Positions 47,331 through 59,700 of a stretch of 64,000 nucleotides of DNA are shown one piece after another. Below the pieces are notes generated by a model, which saw only the letters and a program-made list of their open reading frames with translations, made no database searches and was not told the origin of the DNA. Both the position numbers and the translations under genes were made by a program. The stretch covers positions 2,728,001 to 2,792,000 of the forward strand of contig NC_051117.1 of assembly GCF_014839805.1 (NCBI RefSeq), given 5' to 3'. This DNA comes from Manduca sexta. Lineage: Eukaryota; Arthropoda; Insecta; Lepidoptera; Sphingidae. How positions within the stretch are numbered: position 1 is the first letter of the stretch; every line of letters starts with the position of its first letter.

Positions 47331-50300
47331 ATAATGACGCAATGCTTAGTAATTTAAAGTGCGTATGTTCCTGTTTAGGGGTAGTCTTGCGGGTCGCTAG
47401 ATTCCCGTCATTCGTACAAAAGAAACACGAACAAATCGCTCAACTTCTAATCGATATTGTAGTAACACCACTAAAAACTAAAAATAATTTAATATTACCT
47501 ATATTTATTTGAAGGCCGTATATTTTGTTAAACAGGTTTAATTTTTTCCTTTTTGTGTTAATATAAATCAGTATATGTTAAGGACATCATTTTAAGAGTT
47601 TACTGATGTATCTCCGAAGTCAAAGGTCCAACAACAATGAAATTTATATGGGACTATATGGGAAGCACCAACTTTGAAATAAAAAAATAATTATCATAAT
47701 CGGTTCACCCAGTCAAACGTTCTGAGGTAACAAACACAAAAATAATAGTGTCGAATTGAGAACCACCTCATTTTTTGGAAGTCAGTTCTAAATGAGATTC
47801 TATACTTATAATAGAACATTGAATAATAGGTCTTATAATGATCATTAATTTAAAATCCGGCTAAAATATACCCAATTCGACTCTAACATACAAGAAATGT
47901 ACTCCTAGAGCAGAGCTGGCGAACCTATATAGATTATTTTTTTTTATTTATTTTATGTCTAGAACTGTATGTACTATTTAATTTTATATTTGATTTCTTA
48001 TTATTTTTTTAATTTTAATTTAAATTAAATAAATAAGTTCAATATTTTTCTAACACTTCCATAATTTATCGTGTATGTTGGTAACTTATGTAATCTTTAC
48101 TATATTTTGTACGCTCTAATTGTAAAACATAGTGCACTATTATCATTATATATTCGAGAATTGTATTCACCTATGTATAACAAATAAGGACATTATACTT
48201 AAAGTGTGTATATTAAAAAGGTCATGCGAAAAATGTATTAATTGTGGCGGCCTCGGTCCGTGCACCCTAGCAATTGACTTCGAACTTGACTAATTCAATT
48301 TCTACACGTTTAGTTCACAGGTCATTTCTGATGTTAAATTTAAATTGTGAGGGGCAATTATGAAGTAAATTTGGTTACAGTATTGAAACCAATCGATCAC
48401 TCTCATAGAGGTATTTAGCCTGAAGATATGTTTTGTAAGGTTTGTCAGATTTTTCAATGCGAACCTCTTCCCTAATTGTAATTATTTTCTCAATAGGCAA
48501 CGAACACAAGATTCCTTTATATTTATGTCCAGGTACGGCGCTATTAAGTCTATTTGCTTACCTGCTACGTTTGCTTTATGGATGCTTATCCAGTTTTATT
48601 AACCATGAAATTTAATTGACTTTGATATACTGTTCATAAGCGATTGTGACTACTTACAACCACGTGACAAAAAGGGGAGCGATACGTCAAAAAACGCTGA
48701 TTAAAATTTGACGTCAAATCAAAGAAAGGAAAAATTTCAAATAATAATAAAAATATGTCGTACGTGGCATAACAATACATAAATACGTGAGTTTTCTTAG
48801 TTTTATAATCTGTGACGTGCCACGTGACAATGACACGTGCCTATGGATTAAAGACTGCACGCCTACGTTTGTCTGCCGTTGGCGGGAAATTGTCTAGTCA
48901 TTTTTTTATTTTCTAGAGTAAAAGGAATAAAATTACATGGCCTTAGTAATAATATTTTTTGTTTAAATTCTACACGAATATAAAAGGTAAAGATTATGAA
49001 TTTGTAATGGAAAATCTAGAAGACTAATAAACATTAATTAATTGTAATTTTAATTATATTTTATTTGATGAGCACTTTCGTTTGACTATTGAAAAATCAG
49101 CCTGTGAAGTAATAAAAATCCGCATGTCTGTTAAGACAAGATCATCGCTGCAAACACTAAACAAGACTACCTAATCCTTATATCTTAAAGAAAGATTAAA
49201 GACTCCATTAATCTTCTAATTCCAATCCACATTAAAGAAAGATTTAGAGGGATTCCAGTAGTCTGTACGACATGCATCATCGGTTTTCTAAGAACCATCT
49301 GTCCATACATGCATACTTGCCTAGTAAATGCACCAAGTATTATTACGTGTCATAGTTTACAGTGTTTACACCTCAGAGTTTACACATTATGTTTGCTTGT
49401 AGAGAATATTCTATTACGTTGTATCTAGATCTGTCAGGTTTGTGTCGCTATGTAGCTTTGCGTGAACAATGGGAACGTCATTCGTAACTTGAGCAAATTA
49501 TTTATAGCTCCTTCTATGTTTCCCTTTCTTGCCAATTGCGATCCAGTTATGGACAAGTTTTGTTCTATATAGTCTACTATGCTCAAGTTTCTACATTCTT
49601 GCCAATATTCGCCGTAAAGCAATTAACTGGCCTGCATAAATGTGCGAACCGTCAAGGAATGCTTTCATCTCTTGCTAATTGACATTTTACTTGGTTTTCA
49701 CTTCACTCAACATCAGGTGCAGTGTAACTCTGCTGAGCCCTCATAAAGTAGTTTCGTCGGTTTCACGCAAAATAAAAAAAATATATTTACTTTTCTTGAC
49801 CCACTGAGTAACTGTCGTGTCTCTCAGTGTCAGTTTCTGTAGGTATCACTAATTTATCTATTTCTGTCCTGCAGTATTACGGTTTGAAGGATATAAAATT
49901 ACTGGGATGGAGCAGAGGCAAGCACAACTCAGTGCCATGCAGTATTTAATTCAAAATTTTCGATTCTGATATTGTTTACGAGCTGAGGCTAACCACCAAT
50001 CTCCTTATCCCATCCAGAAGTGGTACTAAAAGCATCAATGTAGAATATAATAGTCTTATAACCAATATTTAAACGTATCTTTGGCTCTAGCCCAAGCAGA
50101 ACGTTAATATAATCGCGATTGCAATGATCACATTAAGGCCAGAATAATGGACAATTACAAAAAAGCCGTCTAAAGGTCGTCGTCCGTTCTTTGGCAACGT
50201 ATCTCGATCATTCAAAGATAAAAAACATATTTTTATAAAGTTACATTGTTAATAAATGTTTCGTTTGGCGCCTAATCGTAATTCCCGTCTTAATAATCAG

Positions 50301-50570
50301 TACTCAGCCATTGGGCTGAATGCAGACTTTGGATGAGGCGACAGTTTTGGACTCAAATGGATGTCTGAGAATGCGTTACCATTCTTAGTTTATGTTCATG
50401 CTCTGGGACGTTTTTAAGTATTTTGAAGTCATGAAAAACAACAGTATTTTGAAATGTCATTGATGTATATAATATATCGAGTTAGTATGCCTTGGTGGCG
50501 CTTATTGCGTGGACAATACAAACATGCTCTGAAATCCTGGATGGGGCGAAGTGATATTCCTGCTCGATTA
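47331..50570. other. AT-rich non-coding DNA
   Basis: About 3.2 kb without a supported gene. It contains several CACGTG/ACGTG words around 48640-48845 and a TTTGACGTCAAA palindrome at about 48707. No exon is linked to them. Confidence 0.35.
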
Positions 50571-50720
50571 GTCCGGAGTCTGGAATTTTTACCCGATATG
50601 GCAAGCTCGCACCTTATTATACGAACGGAATACATACGCCGGAAAGTGGGTGTACCAGTCGCTCCCCTGCCTATCCCTTTGGGCATAAAAGGCGTGAGTA
50701 CGTGTGTGTGTAAATATACC
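50571..50720 (+). repeat. SINE family B body fragment
   Basis: 'gtccggagtctggaattttt' to 'cccctgcctatccctttggg' and 'cataaaaggcgtgag' match the 39591 copy without the tRNA head. Opposite-strand 100-codon frames here are by-products. Confidence 0.55.
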
Positions 50721-50934
50721 CATGCATCCATCTTGTTTTCTTTCTATAAAATGTAGAACAGGAAAGAATCGCTGTGCCATTGAACATTCATTAGTATCTT
50801 TTAAAACTACTAATTTTCGTATTGTTCGTTCTGTAATGAATTATACATGATCTGTGACGGCATAGTTAACTTCCCGATGTTAGCATTGTTAGCGATGTGG
50901 AATATTTGGATCTTCATGCCTGCTTTATGGGGGG

Positions 50935-51050
50935 TGAAGCAGAAGTTTTATTAAAGGACATAGCAATGAGAGTCTACTCCAGATAGACCATTCAAGACGA
51001 GAGATGTCCACCCGTCGCCAGTCGACATTAATACATCGGCCTTGAAGGTG
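50935..51050 (+). repeat. Degenerate family C fragment
   Basis: 'gacgagagatgtccacccgtcgccagtcgac' order and 'atcggcctt' match part of the 31671 copy. Confidence 0.4.
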
Positions 51051-51104
51051 AAAAATAGTGTTAGGAACAAAATCTTGAACGATATCTATCTAATATCTAC
51101 CTAC

Positions 51105-51235
51105 AAATTAAAAAAGTTGTTAAATTGTAAAATTTAGGTAGATATTGTATCTTTGACTTTGCGGATGAATAACACCTCAGTCACCGTGACCATGAAGGCT
51201 GCAAAGTCTCCGAAACGTCGGGAGAAAAATAGTTT
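51105..51235 (-). repeat. Dispersed repeat family D, inverted copy
   Basis: 'caccgtgaccatgaaggctgc' then 'tctccgaaacgtcgggagaaaa' is the reverse of 6276-6330. The AT-rich flank 'aaattgtaaaatttaggtagat' also matches in reverse. Confidence 0.6.
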
Positions 51236-51475
51236 AAGTTTAATGATCGACACATTTTGTCGAAAGTAAGTACTAGTCTTTCATTATACCGACTTCAGCA
51301 TTGATCACGAACGTGATTCGGGCCCAAGTGATAAAGCGTCACGGTCACGTCACGTGCAGTGTGAACATCACTTCATTTGTTCCAATTCACTCGCCGGGAA
51401 CGCCTACACTTCATTCATGCTAATCAACACTATTGATTGTTGAAGAAGACTAAATATAAAAGAACTATTTGGAGA

Positions 51476-51690
51476 TTGAAATGAAATGAAATGAAATGAA
51501 ATGAAATGATTTATTTGAATCTGTAAAATGTTATACATTATTTAGATTCCGTCAATATTAACTCTACCACCAGTTCGGAAAGCAGTTTTCACCAGAGAAG
51601 AACGGGCAAGAAACTCTGGTGTTGCTCTTTTCAATCAGTTTAGGGTAAAGACTACAGTACATGATAAAGTGAAAAGAGAAAAAAAAAAAG
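51476..51690 (+). repeat. (AAATG)n microsatellite plus conserved moth repeat end
   Basis: Five to six AAATG units at 51478-51510 are followed by 'accaccagttcggaaagc' and 'agaagaacgggcaagaaactc'. I recognise this motif from many moth loci, probably a retroelement end. Whether the element extends to about 52030 is unclear. Confidence 0.5.
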
Positions 51691-52396
51691 AGTTTAGAGC
51701 AGTTCATTTATAGGCTCGTGAAATAAGGAATAAATTAATTTAATTTTTATATGACTGCACAACCCTCTCAGGAATCATGAAATTTCTCTATTATCCTTAT
51801 AATTATTTCCTCCCAGCACCTCTAGCAATTAGAAATTAGAAATGTAAGCGAAATGGGCAGAACAGTCCACACAAGCAGCACCCGTTCACGAGTATGACGC
51901 ATGTGCCAGCCATCGGCCTCCTCAACCATATTGTAGGGAAGTGGCCGACCCGTCACACGACGCCGCCGCAGGTACAGACAGTTAGAGAGTATTTCATACC
52001 CAAGCCGCTTACAGTTATTTTACAAATAAAGAGAAAGAAAAAAATATATATATATATATCTCGATCAAGTGACATGATTCCAAAGACAATCACACAAAAA
52101 TGCCTAGTCCCAGGCATTTATATCCTCTAGGTATTCTGAGATCTTGTAATAAGCTTTATTACACAACTTGCGCTTAATAGTGGCTTCGAATTTCGCAATA
52201 TTTAAGGATTGAGCAGTTGTTTATTGTGATGGATGTAAACATAATTTACAAACCTATGTATTATTAAGCAAAACGAGTAACGAGGCTGTATAATTGAAAA
52301 GAGTAATTGGACATCAACCTGGTCAAAAATATTTGGAGTCAGTATACGATTAATCCAAGTAGAGTACCTAATATTGGATTTTCCTGCTATATATTT

Positions 52397-52522
52397 GCCC
52401 GGAATTTCGAATTTGTGCCTGATATGGCGATAGGCTCGTCCCAATCACACCATGAGATGGAATAAACATGGTTACATCTTTGTCTACCCTTTCAGCAATA
52501 AAGGCGTGATATTTGTGTTTTT
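52397..52522 (+). repeat. SINE family B body fragment
   Basis: 'gcccggaatttcgaatttg', 'tgatatggcgataggctcg' and 'aataaaggcgtgat' match the 39591 copy. It is joined directly to the family G repeat that follows. Confidence 0.55.
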
Positions 52523-52817
52523 TTTTATTGCTTTGAATGACGAGACGTGCTTGCCATTCGCCTGATGGTACGCGAAAGGACTGCCCATAAACAGTAGAAA
52601 CACTATCCAACACCTTGAATTACAAAGCATTGTCAGGTATTCCACTGCGCTCGCCATCCTGAGACATGAGATGTTAAGTCTTATTATGTCCAGTAGTTAC
52701 ACTGGCTACAATGTCCTTGTTGGAACACATCAGTGACTACACACCGCTGGCGGCAGAAATAGACATTGCAACCTACCCAGGCGGGCTCTCACACATGAGA
52801 GACCTACCACCAGTAAC
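52516..52817 (+). repeat. Dispersed repeat family G, long copy
   Basis: 'attgctttgaatgacgagac' to 'ggcgggctctcacacatgag'. The first 60 and last 80 bases are shared with 27141-27292. Confidence 0.6.
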
Positions 52818-53190
52818 ACCTGGTGTTTGTTTTATTCAACAATGTATTCACTTAGACGTCATTGTGAGAAAGCATGCGATACAAAGAAACAAATGATTAT
52901 TAACAAATTTTTTTCACGAAACGCGGAGACAAACAAACGCGATCTTAACGATATTTGCACAGTGACAAATGCTCTAGATTCTGTGAACTTTTATTCTTGG
53001 GAAAATACGTGTGAATGTTTATGCCAAATATATTGTGTATATGCAGGAATTTGTTTATTTTATATCTTCTTTTAAATTACTATTATTTTATGCAAGTTGC
53101 CAATTTTTTTGTGGTTAATACTGATAGAGGGAAATGATTTAAAAATAATTTTAATACTGTTTTGTATACATAGTTATAATAAGTCCTGTC

Positions 53191-53325
53191 TCATATGGAG
53201 GTGGACAGACAACCTAATAAAAGTAGCTGGAGGTCGTTGGATGTGGGCTGCCTCCAATAGGTCCATCTGGAAATCTTTTAGGGAGGTCCATGTTCAGCAG
53301 TGGATATCCAATGGCTGATGATAAT
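53191..53325 (+). mobile_element. 3' end of a non-LTR retrotransposon
   Basis: The open frame codes for R-W-T-D-N-L, then V-A-G-G-R-W-M-W-A-A and V-Q-Q-W-I, ending in a TGA within 'ggctgatgat'. This is the C-terminus of the same LINE type as at 6481, here without an internal stop. Confidence 0.6.
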
Positions 53326-53341
53326 GTCTCTTGTTACTAAC

Positions 53342-53530
53342 TTTTTCTCGCAGCTTTGCCTTCGTGTAAGAGTTTTCTGGGATCAAATACCGCTATATAT
53401 TTTCCCGGAATAAAAAGCCTGTGTCCTTCCCAAGGTATCAAACTGTCTCCATATTAAATTTCGTCGAAATCCGATCGGTAATTTTGAGTTTGTCGTGGTC
53501 AGTCAGACAGACGCGACAGGGGACTTTTTT
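53342..53530 (-). repeat. Dispersed repeat family E, inverted copy
   Basis: 'tctcgcagctttgccttcgtg', 'atatattttcccggaataaaa' and 'cgaaatccgatcggtaatttt' follow the order of 19128-19325. Confidence 0.55.
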
Positions 53531-53720
53531 ATTTAATTATTTTATTTATTATGCTTTATTGTACACCAAAGACAAACATTATAGTTACAAGAAAAGAGAA
53601 AGAAGCACAAATGGCGGTGTTATTGCACAAGGCAATCTCTTACAGACAATCTTGGGATGGATATAAGAGAAAACAGAATAAAAAGGACTTTGTTTTACAA
53701 TATGTAAGGCAACTGTTTCT
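53531..53720 (+). repeat. Retroelement 3'-UTR-like repeat
   Basis: 'tatgctttattgtacaccaaag' to 'aaggcaatctcttacagacaa' is a motif I recognise from ends of moth retroelements. The 85-codon frame through it is not a gene. Confidence 0.4.
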
Positions 53721-54295
53721 TCCTATAATTTCGTCTTTCCCATTAAACAGTTCTCATTATCCACCTTCAATGTTGATATATCATGTAACCGAATGCATGT
53801 CTGCCTAGCTGTTAATAAACAAACATTTGTATTTCAGGGGTCAATGACTTGTCTAAGGAGAGGTCGCTCACACTTTGATAGGCTATATTACTGTATTTCT
53901 GTACATTGTATGAAAGTAGACGAGTTTAAATTGGCCGACATAATAAATACAACAATAATCTTAATGTAATCGCTTACAGTTATCTATGCACTCTAATTAT
54001 CTTTGGACCGTTCCTGAGAATCAATCAATTAAAATAAGTACTTGAGGACACTGATCGGAAGTTGACCGAAATTGTTTTTTTTCTGTAATACATATGAATT
54101 TTAATTACGCCAAACTCACACTCTTCCGTGCGCGCAATAAAAAAACAAAATGTCTTTAACGTGTATAGATGTATTTTAAATGATCTATTTTCGGTCCTAA
54201 AGTAGCGATTGATATAATTAACTCGTCAAGTGGTAGCATAACTCAAAAACAATGGCAATTATTTCTATCATTTTAAATCATAAGAATGCGATAGA
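53721..54295. other. Non-coding DNA
   Basis: No supported feature. Confidence 0.3.
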
Positions 54296-54405
54296 CTGGC
54301 ACGGTGGCGTAGTTGTACTACATGCGGTATACAACTGCCGCTCTGAAGTGTCGGGTCGGGTTTTGGTATTGGATTCTTTGCTCAGTGGCTCGGAGTATAA
54401 AAAAA
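54296..54405 (+). mobile_element. SINE family B head copy
   Basis: 'ggcacggtggcgtagttgta' is the box A region of family B. Box B is degraded ('gtcgggtcgggttttgg'). The body is cut short after 'gtggctcggagta'. Confidence 0.5.
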
Positions 54406-54544
54406 TGAATTAAGTAGTTTTAAGTTTAAAAAATAAAGAAACAAATGAGTTATCAATCACGATTCGCAAATGACCTTACCCTGAGAATTGCGGTGGCCTC
54501 GCGCTGTGAAAGTACGTGTAACGCCTTCAATATAACCTAGACTA

Positions 54545-54942
54545 TGATCCATATAACTAACAGTAAATGGACATCTTGTGCCCTCAGTCTTTATACCGAA
54601 GGCTCGCAACGGGGGACATTATACCGTGGCACTAGGCATATAGTGGAATGTGTTTATCTTGGTTGCCAAATTTACATTGAGGCCTATAAGGGTGAATATT
54701 CCATGGCCTTCTTTCCTCCGCTTATCCTAAGATGATCCCTTCTCCTTCCCAATTATCCTCTTCCCACTCTACTCCAGGGCCTCAGCAGTCGCTATGCCGG
54801 GCGATTCTAGTATCTCATTTGCAGGTTTCCACCGGTGTGGACTACTGTACTGTGGTCAGTATCAGGGGGAATATAAATACCCTACCGCTATCAGCTCCAA
54901 ACGCGCACCAGGGGGTGGGGTTAGGTTAGGTTAGTTAGGTTA
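54545..54942 (+). repeat. Retroelement fragment of family F ending in TTAGG repeats
   Basis: Shares 'ttggttgccaaatttacatt', 'gaggcctataagg', the pyrimidine-rich block and 'gccgggcgattct' with 16240-16600. It ends in TTAGGTTAGGTTAGTTAGG (54921-54939), nearly four units of the insect telomere repeat. Confidence 0.55.
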
Positions 54943-55879
54943 CTAGAGGTTCTAGTAACATGTGCTCTTGACTTTACCTACAATCCATACTTTTCTAGTT
55001 CTCCATATCAACTTGACCCCCCCCCCCCCCCCTGAACCATAGGCTGGCGACACTCTTGATCAGCCCTTGAAATTTATCTCAGTATAAGAATACACAGTTC
55101 TATGCAAGGCTTTACAGTACAAAATTGTGGTGTTACCACTACTTGTGGACAGTCATGGCGCTTAACATCAGGGAAACTTCTGGATGTTTTTATACAATTT
55201 AGAATAAAATAACAATATAATATATAGGTATATGTTATCCTCTTTTAAATTAATTCTTATTCAAGCACGACAAAAGAAAAAAACAATCATCTATGTTCTA
55301 TGTTCAAATGTTGGAGGGTAATTTTCACTAATGTATTGCAAAGAATATATTTTTTAAATTTACAAGTATAATAGGTATATAGAATTATAATTGTTCGTTG
55401 GGCAAAGACACATATTTTATTCATACCATTAGCTGGAATAAAGCGTTACTTCGACTATGATATAAATTCGTTGCGCGAAAAGTTATGAAATTCAAACATT
55501 TCAATGCTCTATAACGGTTTATATTGCAATTAAACAAGCTATCAAACTGTTCGCATAGATTTTGTCGCAGATTATTATAATTTTATTTTAAAATTTAGAT
55601 TTTTGCCAAACACCTGCGCATCAATATCGGCTGAACCCAATCAACTCCGAGTCTTCACACGAATAAACTACGTTCGCCCTTCACAAGGTCATCGACCCGC
55701 GGCGGTGCCAAAAAGTCTCCTCAACCTTCAGTTTTTGGCCGCTTTCTTCACGTTTCTTACCCATTCGTCATTTCGTTTAAAATAATTCGTTTTGTGTGAG
55801 TTTTTTAAACTAATATAACAGTTATTAGGAATAAAATGTGTGCTCCTGCCGATAGGCGTTTATAATATAGAACGTAGAT
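54943..55879. other. Non-coding DNA with poly-C tract and a GC-rich patch
   Basis: A C homopolymer of about 17 bases lies at 55018-55034. At 55600-55745 composition rises and a 60-codon plus frame appears. On the minus strand, part of it reads G-D-F-L-A-P-P-R-V-D-D-L-V-K-G. I cannot identify either. Confidence 0.3.
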
Positions 55880-56011
55880 GCTCGGCGACGTAATTTCAAC
55901 TTATTGCGTGCGCGGTACGAAACTACTCTAAGGTCACAGGTTCGACTCCTGGTTCAGTAATGTTATGAGGTTTATCTATTGAGTATCTACCTGGAGACTC
56001 AAAATTATATC
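55880..56011 (+). mobile_element. SINE family B, left half, split by the BEL/Pao insertion
   Basis: Carries a perfect box B, GGTTCGACTCC, at 55939-55949, followed by SINE B-type body up to 'aaaattatatc'. The body resumes at 62251 with 'atatccgatatggcaattag', matching 'cccgatttggcgatagg' of the 39591 copy. The two halves were one SINE before the retrotransposon inserted. Confidence 0.65.
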
Positions 56012-56237
56012 TGTTGCCGCCATCATCGCGGATTGCACCGGCGCAGGCAGTTCGTCGAGGGGCGGGGTTCTCAACCGCTCGACCGGCACCCGCGCGCCTC
56101 CGGCCACTCAGCTCTCGAACGCAGTCACAATCGGGCACTTTACTTGTTTTTACTTCCTATACTATAACGGCATTAAACCTATGTACTACAGTCCACATAA
56201 TATGTTTTATTTGCAAGTCCAATCAATGGCTTAAACA
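56012..56237 (+). repeat. 5' LTR of the BEL/Pao element
   Basis: 226 bases beginning TGTTGCCGCC and ending GGCTTAAACA. It reads identical to 62025-62250. It is GC-rich in the first half and AT-rich in the second. It should carry the element's promoter and polyadenylation site; no clear TATA or AATAAA is seen. Confidence 0.93.
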
Positions 56238-56755
56238 CTGGTCCTTCGTTCGCGTAAATATAAAAACCAGTTCTACCGAAATAATAATTTCATTCACGTC
56301 AACGGTCGTCGTAATGTCGTATGGACTTTGACCGTGTGAGAAGAAGTTGGAAGAAAGAAAACGTTCTCGAAGCAGCCCGCATATTCGACATAGCTGAAGT
56401 CATTCCTGGGAGTATGCTTATCATATTTGAGTGAGTTCGTTCCAATTAGTTTTTTTTCGACTACCTACTGTTCTTTTTTTTTTGTTCGCCCAAAATCGTT
56501 TGGTTAATAATAAAGTTGCCTTCATTTCACAGTGTTATATATAACATATGTGGCTTACAAGTTTTCTATTTTTCAAAACGCTTACGCATAATAGTGAATT
56601 TTAATACATTTATTAGAAAGGTGCGTTGACGGTCGTTGACCTTGACGTGATCCCGTTATTTGCCTTCGCTTGTTTACGCACATATTCTATTATTGCTCAT
56701 CAGTTCTGGCTTATTTTGATTTCTATTGCTTATTCATTTCAATAGTATCTCCAGA
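56238..56755 (+). other. Untranslated leader of the BEL/Pao element
   Basis: Holds the presumed primer-binding site at 56239 and about 500 bases of leader with no open frame of note. Packaging signals would be expected here, but none is recognisable by eye. Confidence 0.6.
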
Positions 56756-59700
56756 ATGGCAGATTTAAAAATGCTTATTAAAAAACGTAGCTCAACAAAA
56801 TCTAAGCTTACTATTTACAATAATTATATTAATTTATTGAAAAGCAGTACAAGCCTATCAGAGTTGCAGCGTTTAGATTTAGAGGAGCGCTTCAGTAGGT
56901 TCACTTCCATACATTCCGAATTTGACAATTTACAGACGCAAATCGATGTGCTCACCGATGATGATGCGGCTGCTGTAGCTGATCGTGAGGATTTCGACCG
57001 CCAGTTCTACAATCTCATAGCAATCACGCGTAGCCTGCTCGGCATTAAATCCACTAGTGCTGGATCTGAGACGGGCTCCAACGATGCTGATTCAGGTGCA
57101 CACATTTCTAAAAACAATAATTTTGTTCGTTTGCCTAAAATTGATTTGCCGCACTTTGATGGTAGCGACCAATGCTGGCTAGAGTTTAGGGACACTTATA
57201 TGTCATTAATTCACGACAATACTTCCATTAATGATATAAACAAGTTCCACTACCTGCGAGCGTCATTGCAGGGAAGCTCTGCGTCAATTATTAAAAACAT
57301 CGATTTTAAAGCAGAACATTACAATGTTGCATGGAATTTGCTCTGTGAACGATATAACAATAACCGTAGTCTTGTGGATAGTCATCTCCAAGCTATATTT
57401 GAAATTGATCCTATACTAAATGAGTCATGTGTTTCAATCAGAAATTTTGTTGATGCTATTAACAAAAACATGAGGGCATTGACAAAGCTGGAGGAGCCCA
57501 CTCAACATTGGGACACATTCATTATTTATATACTTAATAAAAAATTAGATTTTGTTACCAGTCGTGAATGGGAGCAACATAGGAATAATATTATAAAGGA
57601 GAAGCCGACTATCTCACAATTCTGTTCCTTTTTAAACAGTAAAGCAGACTGGTTGAAATCAGTTGAGTCAAATCATAATACTAAACCTCTCACTTCACAA
57701 ATTATTCAAACTTCACAAAATAACATTTCAAACAGTAGCTTAAATAAAAATAATTATAAAATTACTGAAGGAAATAATCATAAAATAAATATGAACACTA
57801 AATATATTCAAAAATTCAATAAATGTCCACATTGCTCACAAGCGCATACGTTATATAAATGCGATTCCTTTAGAAACTTATCAATAGAGAAGCGTATACA
57901 AAAGGTTAACGATTACAATGTTTGTAGTAACTGCTTGCGTTTCGGCCATTCTACTAAGCAATGTAAACTCACACACTGCAAATATTGCAAAGTAAAGCAC
58001 AATACTCTTTTGCATTTAGAGTCTAATGAACCTAGTTCATTTTCAAATCCATTACCTTCTACTTCTAAGTCCAACATTGCGTTATCTGCCAATTCTTCCC
58101 AATTTGCTACCGCTACGCATGTTTTACTGTCCACAGCTTTGGTAAACGTGATTGGTGCAAAGGGTAAGAAGCACACTGCGCGCATACTACTGGACAATGG
58201 TAGCACGGCGAACTTTGTAACGCAGAACTTATCAGAAAAACTGGGTTTGTCGCTTCACGGTACAAGAACTAAGGTAACAGGTATCAATAATCACATGTCA
58301 ACTAGTACACGGTCTTGTCACCTCGTCATAGAGTCTTTATGCTGTGCTTATACTGTTGACATTGAATGTCACATTTTGCCTGAGATTACAAAGGTCTTAC
58401 CATCCTCATTTGTGCATGTCGAACACGTCCCTATTCCATCAGGTCTAAAACTAGCAGACCCGAACTTTAACGTTCCGTCGGTCGTAGATATCCTCGTAGG
58501 GGCTGAAATATTTTGGAATGTCTTAGGCAGTAATACGATAGATTTAGGGAAAAATCTACCTAGATTATTTGAAACTAAATTCGGATGGCTTGTATCAGGT
58601 AGTATTTTGAATAAATATGTTATTTCTTCCACATTTTTTTGCAATCATTCCAATGTCACTCCCGACCTTGCACAGTTTTGGGAGCTTGACACCGTGTCGT
58701 CAAAGCATTCTCACTCTCTCGAGGAAAGAATTTGTGAAAATCTGTTTTATCAAAATACAGTTCGTAACAGTGATGGCAGATATGTCGTCACAATGCCTTT
58801 AAAAGAGGATCCTATCAACTTAGGACATTCTTATGAATACGCCAAAAATCGCTTTCTCTCCCTCGAGCGGCGATTTCAGCGTGATCCTGTATTTAAAGAA
58901 AAATACAATGAGTTCATGCGAGAATATGAGCGCCTTGGCCATATGACGTTGGATTCACATTTTGTTACTTCATCCGACACCGCCATGACAAAATATTTTA
59001 TTCCACATCATGGAGTCATTCGTAACTCTAGTACCACTACACAACTACGCGTAGTATTCGATGCATCAGCCCCTACTAGCTCGGGTGTGTCTCTTAACGA
59101 CATTCAGATGGTCGGTCCCGTAGTGCAAGACGATCTGTTTTCCATTATAACACGTTTTCGTCAGCATAGGTATGTGGTATCGGGCGATGTAGAAAAAATG
59201 TATAGAGCCATCGAATTAAATCCAGTTCAACGCCCTCTCCAAAAAATTATTTTCCGGTATAAACCTACCGAACCTCTTAACACCTATACATTAAACACAG
59301 TCACCTATGGGACCGCTTCTGCCCCATATTTAGCCACTAAATGCTTAGTTTGTCTCGCCGACAACATTGAAGATACTCGCGTGCAACGCGCTATACGGCG
59401 TGATTTTTATGTCGATGACTACTTAAGTGGAGCTGATACGATAGCCGAAACGGTAGAAATTACAAAACGGGTCCAATCAGTTTTATCATCAGCCAAATTT
59501 AATTTACGCAAATGGCGATCAAATAGTTCCTTCATTCATAGCCAAATTGCTGATACTAGTGACTTTAACGATACATTACATTTTTCGGAGCAAGGGCTAG
59601 ACACGAATCGAACTAAAACGTTAGGTCTTAACTGGATTTGTAATTCTGATTTTTTAACATTTTCTATTAATATTACACCCATAAATAAAATCACTAAACG

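Noticed and set aside
50429..50756. Two 100-codon frames on opposite strands
   Set aside because: They lie largely on a SINE family B fragment.
55939..55949. Perfect tRNA B box, considered as a tRNA gene
   Set aside because: No acceptor stem or cloverleaf can be drawn; the context is a SINE head.
56014..56331. 105-codon frame in the 5' LTR, and its twin in the 3' LTR
   Set aside because: It is LTR sequence read through; the duplication reflects LTR identity, not a gene.
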